64,000 bases of DNA from Flavonifractor hominis (GTDB lineage: Bacteria > Bacillota > Clostridia > Oscillospirales > Oscillospiraceae), in NCBI RefSeq assembly GCF_040095835.1, contig NZ_JBBMFT010000005.1, positions 62,001 to 126,000 of the forward strand. Direction: 5' to 3'. Every line of letters starts with the position of its first letter. The first letter of the stretch is position 1. Below the pieces are notes generated by a model. That model did no database searches. It was not told the origin of the DNA and saw only the letters and a program-made list of their open reading frames with translations. Made by a program: the position numbers and the translations under genes. Shown in pieces: positions 16,816 to 24,383 of this stretch.

Positions 16816-18663
16816 TTACTTCTTGTCGTCGTCCACGACCTCATAGTCGGCGTCCACCACGTTGGGATCGGTGTTGGTGGAGCCGGCCTGAGCGCCGCCC
16901 ATGTCGGGGCCGGCCTGACCGCCCTGGGGGTTGGCCTGCTGGTACATCTTCTCGGCGATGGGGTAGAACGCCTTGCTGGCCTCCTCGGTGGCCGCCTTGA
17001 TGGCCGCCACGTCGGTGCCCTTCAGGGCCTCCTTCAGCTTGTTCAGCGCGGCCTCTACCGTGGCCTTGTCGCCGGCGTCGATCTTGTCCTTGGCGTCCTC
17101 CAGAGCCTTCTCGGTCTGATAGACCACCTGGTCGGCCTGGTTGCGGACGTCCACCTCTTCCTTGCGCTTGGCGTCCTCGGCGGCAAACTGCTCGGCCTCC
17201 TTGACGGCCTTGTCGATGTCCTCCTTGGACATGTTGGTGGAGGAGGTGATGGTGATGTGCTGCTCCTTGCCGGTGCCCAGATCCTTGGCGGAGACGTTCA
17301 CGATGCCGTTGGCATCGATGTCGAAGGTGACCTCGATCTGAGGCACGCCGCGGCGGGCGGGGGCGATGCCGTCCAGGTTGAAGCGGCCCAGGGTCTTGTT
17401 GTACTGGGCCATCTCACGCTCGCCCTGGAGCACGTGGACCTCAACGGAGGTCTGGTTGTCGGCGGCGGTGGTGAAGACCTGGCTCTTCTTGGCGGGGATG
17501 GTGGTGTTGCGCTCGATGAGCTTGGTCATCACGCCGCCCATGGTCTCGATGCCCAGGGACAGGGGGGTGACGTCCAGCAGCAGCAGGCCCTTGACGTCGC
17601 CGGTGAACACGCCGCCCTGGAGGGCCGCGCCGATGGCCACGCACTCATCGGGGTTGATGCCCTTGAAGCCTTCCTTGCCGGTGAGCTTCTTGACCATGTC
17701 CTGCACGGCGGGGATACGGCTGGAGCCGCCCACCAGCAGCACCTTGGAGATGTCGCTGGCAGAGAGGCCGGCGTCGCTCATGGCCTGCTTGACGGGGCCG
17801 CTGGTGGCCTCCACCAGGTGCATGGTCAGCTGGTCGAACTTGGCCCGGGTAAGGGTCAGATCCAGGTGCTTGGGGCCGGTGGCATCGGCGGTGATATAGG
17901 GCAGGTTGATGTTGGTGGAGGTGACGCCGGAGAGCTCGATCTTGGCCTTCTCGGCGGCCTCCTTCAGGCGCTGCATGGCCACCTTGTCGCCGGTCAGGTC
18001 GATGCCGGTGTCCTTCTTGAACTCAGCGGCCATCCAGTCCATGACGGCCTTATCAAAGTCGTCGCCGCCCAGGCGGTTGTTGCCGGCGGTGGCCAGTACC
18101 TCGATGACGCCGTCGTCGATGTCCAGGATGGACACGTCGAAGGTGCCGCCGCCCAGGTCGTACACCATGACCTTCTGGGCCTGCTCCTTATCCACACCGT
18201 AGGCCACAGCGGCGGCGGTGGGCTCGTTGATGATACGCTTGACGTCCAGGCCCGCGATGCGGCCGGCGTCCTTGGTGGCCTGACGCTGCGCGTCGGTGAA
18301 GTACGCGGGGACGGTGATGACCGCCTCGGAGACACTCTGGCCCAGATAGGCCTCGGCGTCGGCCTTCAGCTTCTGCAGGATCATGGCGCTGATCTCCTGG
18401 GGGGTATAGGCCTTGCCGTCGATGTTCACTTTATAGTTGCTGCCCATCTCACGCTTGATGGAGGCGATGGTGCGGTCGGGGTTGGTGATGGCCTGGCGCT
18501 TTGCCACCTGGCCCACCATGCGCTCGCCGTCCTTGGAGAATGCCACCACAGACGGGGTGGTGCGGTTGCCTTCCGCGTTGGGGATGACAACGGCCTCGCC
18601 GCCCTCCATAACGGCGACGCAGGAGTTGGTCGTACCGAGGTCGATACCAATAATCTTAGACAT
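16816..18663 (-). CDS. dnaK: Chaperone DnaK (Hsp70)
   Basis: A 615-residue Hsp70. The ATPase domain starts IIGIDLGTTNSCVAV and has the phosphate 2 motif YDLGGGTFDVSIL. The substrate-binding domain begins near LLLLDVTPLSLGIET, and the acidic C-terminal tail ends VVDADYEVVDDDKK, the GrpE/DnaJ-interacting EEVD-like end of bacterial DnaK. Length is usual for the Gram-positive type. ATG 18663 has GGGAGGAACTGAACT upstream. Co-transcribed with grpE across a 130-base gap that has no promoter I can recognise. Confidence 0.98.
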   Translation of the reverse strand: MSKIIGIDLGTTNSCVAVMEGGEAVVIPNAEGNRTTPSVVAFSKDGERMVGQVAKRQAITNPDRTIASIKREMGSNYKVNIDGKAYTPQEISAMILQKLKADAEAYLGQSVSEAVITVPAYFTDAQRQATKDAGRIAGLDVKRIINEPTAAAVAYGVDKEQAQKVMVYDLGGGTFDVSILDIDDGVIEVLATAGNNRLGGDDFDKAVMDWMAAEFKKDTGIDLTGDKVAMQRLKEAAEKAKIELSGVTSTNINLPYITADATGPKHLDLTLTRAKFDQLTMHLVEATSGPVKQAMSDAGLSASDISKVLLVGGSSRIPAVQDMVKKLTGKEGFKGINPDECVAIGAALQGGVFTGDVKGLLLLDVTPLSLGIETMGGVMTKLIERNTTIPAKKSQVFTTAADNQTSVEVHVLQGEREMAQYNKTLGRFNLDGIAPARRGVPQIEVTFDIDANGIVNVSAKDLGTGKEQHITITSSTNMSKEDIDKAVKEAEQFAAEDAKRKEEVDVRNQADQVVYQTEKALEDAKDKIDAGDKATVEAALNKLKEALKGTDVAAIKAATEEASKAFYPIAEKMYQQANPQGGQAGPDMGGAQAGSTNTDPNVVDADYEVVDDDKK

Positions 18664-18793
18664 AGTTCAGTTCCTCCCAAAATATTCGAAATTGTTTTTT
18701 AACAGAGTAAGGGGTGGGCGCTATGCGCCCGGATGTCACGCTTCCCACGCCGTGCGGCCGGGTTGCCTTCCCTGCTCGGCGGCTCAGCGCTTC

Positions 18794-19342
18794 TTAGTTG
18801 GCCACTTTTACCATGGCAAAGCGGATGACTTTCTCGCCGCAGCGGAAGCCGGCCTGGAACACATCCACGATGGTGTTCTCGCCGGCGCCCTCCTCCTCCA
18901 CGTGCATCACGGCGTTGTGGAGGTTGGGGTCGAAGGTCTCGCCCAGGGCGGGGATCTCTTCGATGCCCAGCTTGGAGAGGACCTCCCGCAGCTGGGTCAT
19001 GGTCATCTCCACGCCCTTTTTGTAGGCCTCGTCAGCGGTGGCCTGCTTGAGGGCCCGCTCCAGATTATCGTATACCGGCAGGAAAGCGGCGGCGGTCTCC
19101 GCCCGGGAATCGGCCCAGGCCGACTCCTTCTCCCGCTGACTGCGCCGGCGGTAGTTGTCGTATTCGGCGGCCAGACGCAGGAACTTATCCTCCTGGTCGG
19201 CCAGGTTCTGCTTCAGGGTCTCCAGCTCCTCCAGCAGAGGATCGGGCGTATCTTCCGGCGCAGGCTCGGCCTGGGCGGCGGTCTCCGCCACCGGCTCTTC
19301 CGGGGTGACCGCATCGATTTTTTTCTCGTTCTGTTCGCTCAT
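18794..19342 (-). CDS. grpE: Nucleotide exchange factor GrpE
   Basis: A 182-residue GrpE that releases ADP from DnaK. An acidic, low-complexity N-terminus is followed by a long coiled-coil (LLEELETLKQNLADQEDKFL) and the C-terminal beta domain ending AMVKVAN. LPVYDNLERALKQA and the final block with KVIRFAMVKV match the family. Start is uncertain: ATG 19342 gives MSEQNEKK, whereas an in-frame GTG at 19351 is nearer to AGGAG. The ATG is preferred because it is the stronger codon and 16 bases after hrcA. Confidence 0.94.
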   Translation of the reverse strand: MSEQNEKKIDAVTPEEPVAETAAQAEPAPEDTPDPLLEELETLKQNLADQEDKFLRLAAEYDNYRRRSQREKESAWADSRAETAAAFLPVYDNLERALKQATADEAYKKGVEMTMTQLREVLSKLGIEEIPALGETFDPNLHNAVMHVEEEGAGENTIVDVFQAGFRCGEKVIRFAMVKVAN

Positions 19343-19358
19343 GGGATGCACTCATCTC

Positions 19359-20411
19359 CTATTTCTCGTCGTCCCTGCCCGTGGGCAGTTCGCCCTGTCC
19401 GAACAGCCGGGAGAGACCCTCGGCCAGATAGGACAGCCGGGCGGTGATCTTGGCGTAATCCATGCGGGTGGGACCCACCACGCCGATCACGCCCTGCATG
19501 CCGTCGCCGATGTCGTAGCGGGCGACCACCACGCTGGTGTCTTTCAGTGCGTCGGCCACGTTTTCCGGGCCGATCAGGATCTTCATGGAATCGTCCTTGG
19601 GGACGGGGAACCGGGCCGGGTCGGCGTCCTCGGACAGATAGCTCATCAGGGTCTGGGCCCGGTCCAGACTGCGGTATTCCGGCAGCTCCAGCAGATGGGT
19701 CAGCCCCGAGGTGTGGACCCTGCGCTGCTCCAGACTCTCCAGCACCTCCATGGCAAAGGAGACCACCAGGCTGATCAGCCCATAGGCGTCTCCCGCCGCA
19801 TGCTGGGCCACCCGCATCAGCTCGGGGGTGATCTCCTCCAGCGGCAGGCCCGTAAAGGTGGTGTTGAGCAGGGTGTTGAGCATCTGCAGCTGGGCCTCCG
19901 TCAGATCGGAGGGCAGGCGGATCAGCCGGTTGCGCACCACATTGGTGTCGGTCATCACCACGATGATAAAGGCATTGTGCTCCACCATCAAAAGATCAAA
20001 CCGGCGGATGGTCGCCCGGCGCATGCCGGAGGAGAGGGCAAAGGCGGGGTAGTTGGTCAGTTGAGATACCACCCGGCCCGCCTCATCCAGGATCCGGTCC
20101 AGCTCCCGCATTTTCATGTGCAGGGCCTGGTTGATGCGCTCGGTTTCCTGCAGAGAGAGCTTGTGTTCCTCCATCAGCTCGTTGACGTAGAGCCGGTAGC
20201 CCTTGGGGGAGGGGATGCGCCCGGCGGAGGTGTGGGGCTTTTCCAGCAGGCCCATGCTCTCCAGGTCCGCCATCTCGTTGCGGATGGTGGCGGAGGAGAC
20301 CTCCATGCCGATGGAAGCGGCAATGGTCTTGGACCCCACAGGTTCGGCCGATTGAATGTAGCTTTCGATGATGGCGCGGAGGATCCGCTTTTTTCGTTCG
20401 GTCAAATCCAT
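19359..20411 (-). CDS. hrcA: Heat-inducible transcription repressor HrcA
   Basis: A 350-residue repressor that binds CIRCE. The winged helix-turn-helix spans about residues 1-75 (LTERKKRILRAIIESYIQS, SSATIRNEMADLESMGLL, then HTSAGRIPSPKGYRLYV), followed by the GAF-like and dimerisation domains. The frame is open to an ATG at 20444, but that codon lies inside the CIRCE operator just downstream of the promoter. The ATG at 20411 begins MDLTERKK, the usual family start, and is used here. It is the first gene of hrcA-grpE-dnaK-dnaJ and should repress its own operon. Confidence 0.95.
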   Translation of the reverse strand: MDLTERKKRILRAIIESYIQSAEPVGSKTIAASIGMEVSSATIRNEMADLESMGLLEKPHTSAGRIPSPKGYRLYVNELMEEHKLSLQETERINQALHMKMRELDRILDEAGRVVSQLTNYPAFALSSGMRRATIRRFDLLMVEHNAFIIVVMTDTNVVRNRLIRLPSDLTEAQLQMLNTLLNTTFTGLPLEEITPELMRVAQHAAGDAYGLISLVVSFAMEVLESLEQRRVHTSGLTHLLELPEYRSLDRAQTLMSYLSEDADPARFPVPKDDSMKILIGPENVADALKDTSVVVARYDIGDGMQGVIGVVGPTRMDYAKITARLSYLAEGLSRLFGQGELPTGRDDEK

Positions 20412-20433
20412 TCCGGCCACCCTTTCTTTTGGA

Positions 20434-20460
20434 TTAGCACTCATATCACCTGAGTGCTAA
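20434..20460. promoter_or_regulatory. CIRCE operator
   Basis: A perfect CIRCE element: TTAGCACTC, 9 bases, GAGTGCTAA. It begins 5 bases after the -10 box of the hrcA promoter and overlaps its predicted start site, as expected for HrcA repression. Confidence 0.98.
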
Positions 20461-20464
20461 AGAT

Positions 20465-20493
20465 AATGTAGCACCGTCCCTGAAAAATGTCAA
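20465..20493 (-). promoter_or_regulatory. Sigma-A promoter of hrcA-grpE-dnaK-dnaJ
   Basis: On the - strand TTGACA (20493-20488) and TACATT (20470-20465) are 17 bases apart. The CIRCE repeat follows at once. Confidence 0.9.
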
Positions 20494-20567
20494 GGGTTCC
20501 GGTTGTAAATTAAATGTGAACGCGTAAAAAGTGGCAGTTGGATCCGGAGAGTGCAAGGCGGGCGGCG

Positions 20568-20596
20568 TTGACGCGGAGGGGATTCAATGGTATGAT
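20568..20596 (+). promoter_or_regulatory. Promoter of the GNAT gene
   Basis: TTGACG (20568-20573) and TATGAT (20591-20596) are 17 bases apart. A start near 20603 would leave a very short leader before AAGGAGG at 20606. Confidence 0.78.
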
Positions 20597-20620
20597 ACCC
20601 TTAAAAAGGAGGGGACGCCC

Positions 20621-21088
20621 GTGGAAGAGCAGAGGCCGGTGGAGATCATCGACTACGAGGACCGCTACAAGCAGGAGCTGGAGGACATCTCTCTGCCCTG
20701 GCTGCTGGAACATGATCTTCTGGAGCCGGTGGACCTGGAGATGCTGGCCGATCCCCACCGCTTCATCGCCGGGGGCGGGCGGGTGCTGCTGGCCCGCTGC
20801 GGCGACCAGATCGCGGGCATGGTGATGCTGGAAATCCAGGGAGAGGGGCAGTGCGAGCTGCTGAAATTCGGCGTGAAGGAGGCCTTCCGCCGCCGCGGTG
20901 TGGGCAGCGCCCTGATGAAGGCCGCCCTGGAGGCCGCCCGGCAGGCCGGGCAGCAGCGGGTGGTGCTCACCTCCAGCCACAAGCTGAAGGACGCCCTGCG
21001 GCTGTATGAGCGGTTTGGATTTGAATACGTAACGTATTCTGACAAGTGGTTTCAACTCTCTGACATCCGTATGGAGCGGGATCTATGA
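20621..21088 (+). CDS. GNAT-family N-acetyltransferase
   Basis: A 155-residue acyl-CoA N-acyltransferase. The acetyl-CoA-binding motif is FRRRGVGSALMKAALEAAR (R/QxxGxG/A), preceded by the strand GMVMLEIQGEGQCELLKFGV and followed by ALRLYERFGFEYV, both typical of GNAT proteins. The substrate cannot be told. The start is taken as GTG 20621, about 6 bases after AAGGAGGGG; the frame extends to 20531, but that segment contains the promoter. It is transcribed divergently from hrcA and is a one-gene unit with its own terminator. Confidence 0.86.
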   Translation: MEEQRPVEIIDYEDRYKQELEDISLPWLLEHDLLEPVDLEMLADPHRFIAGGGRVLLARCGDQIAGMVMLEIQGEGQCELLKFGVKEAFRRRGVGSALMKAALEAARQAGQQRVVLTSSHKLKDALRLYERFGFEYVTYSDKWFQLSDIRMERDL

Positions 21089-21089
21089 C

Positions 21090-21136
21090 AAAAAGCGCGG
21101 GACGCAGGCCGATGTTCGACCTGCGTCCCGCGTTTT
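21090..21136. terminator. Bidirectional terminator, GNAT / HIT
   Basis: AAAAGCGCGGGACGCAGG pairs with CCTGCGTCCCGCG followed by TTTT, with a 12-base loop. It serves the + strand GNAT gene and the - strand HIT gene. Confidence 0.93.
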
Positions 21137-21143
21137 CCTCTGT

Positions 21144-21563
21144 TTACAGGCACGCCTTGATCTTCTCGATCATCTCCGCGTACTCCTGCTCGGACAGGTA
21201 GACCTTGTCCGGATTCATCTGGAACACGCCGCCCCACTCGTCCTGGCCCTTGTACTTGGGCACCAGGTGCATGTGCAGGTGACAGCCGGTGTCACCGTAG
21301 GCGCCGTAGTTGACCTTGTCGGGGTGGAACGCCGCGTGCAGCGCACGGGCGGCCCGGGCCACGTCGGCAAAGAAGCGGTTGCGCTCCTCATCGCTGATGT
21401 CCACGATCTCACTGACGTGATCCTTATAGGCCACGATGCAGCGGCCGGGCTTGCTCTGCTCCTTGAACAGGATCAGCTGGCTGACATCCAGCTGGCAGAT
21501 GGGGATGCCGAATTTGCCCAGCAGCTCCCCGCCCATGCAGTATCCGCACTGATTGTCTTTCAT
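21144..21563 (-). CDS. HIT-family nucleotide-binding protein
   Basis: A 139-residue histidine-triad hydrolase/transferase. The catalytic HLHMHLVPK is in the second half, and the N-terminal CGYC pair with later residues could form the zinc site seen in some HIT proteins. Members hydrolyse adenosine phosphoramidates or dinucleotide polyphosphates; which applies here cannot be told. ATG 21563 is chosen because GGAGG lies 7 bases upstream; an in-frame ATG at 21578 precedes that site and is rejected. It has its own promoter inside the 3' end of the MATE gene. Confidence 0.9.
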   Translation of the reverse strand: MKDNQCGYCMGGELLGKFGIPICQLDVSQLILFKEQSKPGRCIVAYKDHVSEIVDISDEERNRFFADVARAARALHAAFHPDKVNYGAYGDTGCHLHMHLVPKYKGQDEWGGVFQMNPDKVYLSEQEYAEMIEKIKACL

Positions 21564-21590
21564 AGTTCTGCCTCCCATATGTCATTGAGA

Positions 21591-21607
21591 CTTCCGGGCG
21601 CCGGAAG
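21591..21607 (-). other. Hairpin in the HIT gene 5' leader
   Basis: CTTCCGG/CCGGAAG forms a 7-bp stem with a 3-base loop, starting about 8 bases after the predicted start site of the HIT transcript. No T-run follows on the - strand, so it is a leader hairpin and not a terminator of the upstream MATE gene. Confidence 0.6.
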
Positions 21608-21621
21608 GACGCCTTTTTTGT

Positions 21622-21650
21622 ATTATAATCGTTTTTGCTTCATTTGCCAA
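21622..21650 (-). promoter_or_regulatory. Promoter of the HIT gene
   Basis: On the - strand TTGGCA (21650-21645) and a consensus TATAAT (21627-21622) are 17 bases apart. The -35 box lies inside the last codons of the MATE gene. Confidence 0.85.
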
Positions 21651-23049
21651 TCCTGGATTTTTCCACCGATGGGTCCTCGCCGGGGGCGAACTGGGTCACG
21701 TCGTTGATCCAGCGGCGGGAGTGGAACCGGCGCAGGCCCACGCCGAATTTGGCCACCTGCTCCATCACGATACCCACATAGACCCAGAAGATGCCCCACC
21801 GCAGCACCAGGCCGAACAGGGCGGCCAGGGGGAGGGCCACCAGCCACAGGGGGCCGATGTCGATGGCGGCGGCGGCCCGCACGTCTCCGCCGCCCCGCAG
21901 CACCCCCACGGTGTTGACGCTGTTGAAGGCCCGCAGGGGGAGAAAGCCGCCGATGAAGGTGAGCATCATGGTGGCGATGCCCCCCGCCGTGTCCGACAGG
22001 CGGAAGAAGGGGTAGAGCAGCCACGGGAACACCAGCCAGGCCCCCAGCACCAGCGCCCCGCCGATGATCAGCCCGCACAGCAGGGTCAGGGTGTCCAGAG
22101 CGGCGCCGATCTCATAGAGGTCCTCCCGCCGCCCGGCCCCGATCTCCCGGCCGATGAGGATGGCGGTGGTGCCGCTGATGGCAAAGATGGAGACGGTGCA
22201 CAGATCCTCCAGGTTGCCCGCCAGGGCGCGGGCGGCCAGAATCTCGGTGGAGCCGTCCATGTGGCCCATGATGACCTTATAAAGAGAGGTGCCCAGGCCC
22301 CACATGGTCTCGTTGAACACCACGGGGCCGGAATAGCGCACGAATTTGCGCACCAGCGCCCCGCCGGGCCGGAGCAGGCAGGCCGGACGCAGGCGGAAGC
22401 GGCGGTTGGTAAGGGCGTAGAGGAGCATGGCCAGAAATTCCAGGATGCGGGCGGTGAGGGTGGCCAGGGCCGCGCCCTCCACCCCCAGGGCCGGAGCGCC
22501 CAGGTTGCCGAAGATGAGCACCCAGTTCAAAAAGGTGTTGGCCAGCATGGACCCACCGAAGAGGAGCATGCCCAGCTTGGGGTTCTCCATGGAGCGGTGG
22601 GCGCCCACGTAGACCCCCGTGATGCTGTTGAACAGATAGGAGAAGCCCACGATCCGGGCATATTGAGCGGCCAGGGGGACCAAAGACTGGTTGTCGGTGA
22701 GCAGGCTCATGAGGGGACCGGGCGCCAGGAACATGACCCCGGCGAAGAGGGCGGAGATGGCCCCCGCCACATAGCACCCCAGCCCGATCACCCGGTTGAT
22801 GGAATCGGTGTCGCCCTTGCCCCAGAACTGGCTGATGAGCACCGACGAGCCGCTTTGCAGCCCGAAGATCACCAGCTGGATGACAAACACCGGCGTATTG
22901 GCCACCAGTACGGCGGCCAGAGGCACCTCGCCCAGCCGGCCCACCATAAAGGTGTCCACCAGGCCCAGCAGGGTGGTGCACAGGTTTTGCAGCAGGATGG
23001 GCACGGCCAGCCGGGTCACTTCCCGGTAGAAGGCCGGCCCCCGCTTCAT
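21640..23049 (-). CDS. MATE-family efflux transporter
   Basis: A 469-residue membrane protein with about twelve hydrophobic segments. The MATE pattern is clear: LAVPILLQNLCTTLLGLVDTFMVGRLGE near the start, and the second half repeats it with FVRYSGPVVFNETMWGLG. The family exports drugs or metabolites in exchange for Na+ or H+; the substrate is unknown. The start is taken at ATG 23049 (MKRGPAFYREV), 16 bases after the cysteine desulfurase stop. A longer frame to 23109 overlaps that gene and is not used. The ribosome site is weak, so coupling to the upstream gene is likely. Confidence 0.92.
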   Translation of the reverse strand: MKRGPAFYREVTRLAVPILLQNLCTTLLGLVDTFMVGRLGEVPLAAVLVANTPVFVIQLVIFGLQSGSSVLISQFWGKGDTDSINRVIGLGCYVAGAISALFAGVMFLAPGPLMSLLTDNQSLVPLAAQYARIVGFSYLFNSITGVYVGAHRSMENPKLGMLLFGGSMLANTFLNWVLIFGNLGAPALGVEGAALATLTARILEFLAMLLYALTNRRFRLRPACLLRPGGALVRKFVRYSGPVVFNETMWGLGTSLYKVIMGHMDGSTEILAARALAGNLEDLCTVSIFAISGTTAILIGREIGAGRREDLYEIGAALDTLTLLCGLIIGGALVLGAWLVFPWLLYPFFRLSDTAGGIATMMLTFIGGFLPLRAFNSVNTVGVLRGGGDVRAAAAIDIGPLWLVALPLAALFGLVLRWGIFWVYVGIVMEQVAKFGVGLRRFHSRRWINDVTQFAPGEDPSVEKSRIGK

Positions 23050-23065
23050 ATAGCCCAGCAAGGCC

Positions 23066-24190
23066 TTACCGCATGGCGATGCGGGTCTGGGTGATGTGCA
23101 GCAGCCCATCCCGCAGCGCGTCCACTTCCTCCCGGGTGCTCTCCGGGGAGAAGGAGACGCGCAGAATCCCCATCAGGGTGCGCTTGGGCAGGCCCAGCGC
23201 GGCAAAGACATGGCTGGGCTTACCCTTGTGGCAGGCCGAGCCGGAGGAGACATACACTCCCATGTCGGACAGGTCCCGCACCAGCATCTCGCTGGGGTAG
23301 CCGGGCAGGGAGACGGCGCAGATGTGGGGGGCGTCTCCCCGGCTGACGATCTCCAGACCGGGGACCGAGGCCAGGGTCTCCAGGGCATATTCCTTCACCG
23401 CGGCGATCTGCTCCGGCGCGCCGTCGGGCCACGCCTCACACGCCGCGGCCAGAGCCGCGGCCTGGGCGGTGGGCTCGGTCCCCGGGCGCAGGCCCCGCTC
23501 CTGTCCGCCGCCCAGCAGCAGGGGGGGCAGGTCCAGCCCGCTGCGGATGTACTGCGCGCCGATGCCCTTGGGGGCGCGGACCTTGTGGCCGCTGATGGTG
23601 AGCACGTCCACCCCCAGCGCACTTGGGGTGAAGGGGACCTTCAGAAAGGCCTGCACCGCATCGCAGTGGAGCAGGGCCTGGGATCCGGTGTCCCGCAGGA
23701 GCTGGGCGGCCTCCGCCACGGGCTGGAGGGTGCCCAGTTCATTGTTGACCAGCATCATGGACACCAAAACCGTGTCCGGCCGCAGGGCGGCCCGCAGATC
23801 GTCGATGCAGACGTGCCCCGTTCGGTCGGGTTTGAGATAGGTGACCTCATACCCCTGGGCGGCCAGGTCCTTCACCGGCTCCAGTACGGCCGAGTGCTCA
23901 ATGGCGGTGGTGATGATGTGCCGCCCCGTCCGCTTGCCCCGGCGGACGGCGGCCCGGATGGCCCAGTTGTCCCCTTCGGTGCCGCAGGAGAGAAAGGTGA
24001 CCTCTCCCGGCGCACACCCCAGGCGCCGGGCCAGCACGGCCCGGTCCTCCTCCAGCCGGGCGGCGGCCGCCCGGCCGGGGGCGTAGCCGGAGGAGGGGTT
24101 GCCGAACCCCTCGGTCATGACCTCCAGCGCGGCCTGGGCGGCCTGGGGGCAGACCCGGGTGGTGGCGGCGTTGTCAAGGTAAGCGGACAT
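23066..24190 (-). CDS. Cysteine desulfurase family protein (NifS/IscS-like)
   Basis: A 374-residue PLP enzyme of aminotransferase class V. YLDNAATTR is the start motif, TAIEHSAV aligns with the PLP-stacking His, SGHKVRAPKGIG contains the PLP lysine, and SSGSACHKGKP carries the catalytic Cys loop. It should release sulfur from cysteine for Fe-S clusters or thio-cofactors. No iscU/nifU scaffold is adjacent; instead it is followed by a MATE exporter, so its partner is elsewhere. ATG 24190 has GGAG 9 bases upstream. Confidence 0.93.
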   Translation of the reverse strand: MSAYLDNAATTRVCPQAAQAALEVMTEGFGNPSSGYAPGRAAAARLEEDRAVLARRLGCAPGEVTFLSCGTEGDNWAIRAAVRRGKRTGRHIITTAIEHSAVLEPVKDLAAQGYEVTYLKPDRTGHVCIDDLRAALRPDTVLVSMMLVNNELGTLQPVAEAAQLLRDTGSQALLHCDAVQAFLKVPFTPSALGVDVLTISGHKVRAPKGIGAQYIRSGLDLPPLLLGGGQERGLRPGTEPTAQAAALAAACEAWPDGAPEQIAAVKEYALETLASVPGLEIVSRGDAPHICAVSLPGYPSEMLVRDLSDMGVYVSSGSACHKGKPSHVFAALGLPKRTLMGILRVSFSPESTREEVDALRDGLLHITQTRIAMR

Positions 24191-24229
24191 GGTGGAAAAC
24201 TCCTTTTTTCGATCAAATCATTCCAGTTC

Positions 24230-24258
24230 ATTCTAAGCGTCCGCCGGCGGAAAGTCAA
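24230..24258 (-). promoter_or_regulatory. Promoter of cysteine desulfurase-MATE
   Basis: On the - strand TTGACT (24258-24253) and TAGAAT (24235-24230) are 17 bases apart, 40 bases before the ATG. Confidence 0.82.
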
Positions 24259-24304
24259 GCCGGCCCGCCGGGGGAGAAAAAGTGCGCATTTTTTCCACCT
24301 GTGC

Positions 24305-24333
24305 TTGACAAGGTGGGGATGGGATAATATACT
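24305..24333 (+). promoter_or_regulatory. Promoter of the flavodiiron gene
   Basis: TTGACA (24305-24310) and TATACT (24328-24333) are 17 bases apart, about 50 bases before the ATG. It is divergent from the cysteine desulfurase promoter. Confidence 0.88.
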
Positions 24334-24383
24334 GTGGTGCGGTAGGAAATAAAATGGATTTGATATGGAAAGGAAGGAACCAC

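Noticed and set aside
12702..17000. A 1432-codon + strand frame across rpiB, PHP, GT39 and dnaJ
   Set aside because: It runs antisense to four well-defined genes and through a terminator, and its product is low-complexity.
18664..18793. A second CIRCE or separate promoter for dnaK in the grpE-dnaK gap
   Set aside because: No CIRCE half-sites and no paired -35/-10 were found; only a short GGGCGC/GCGCCC stem is present.
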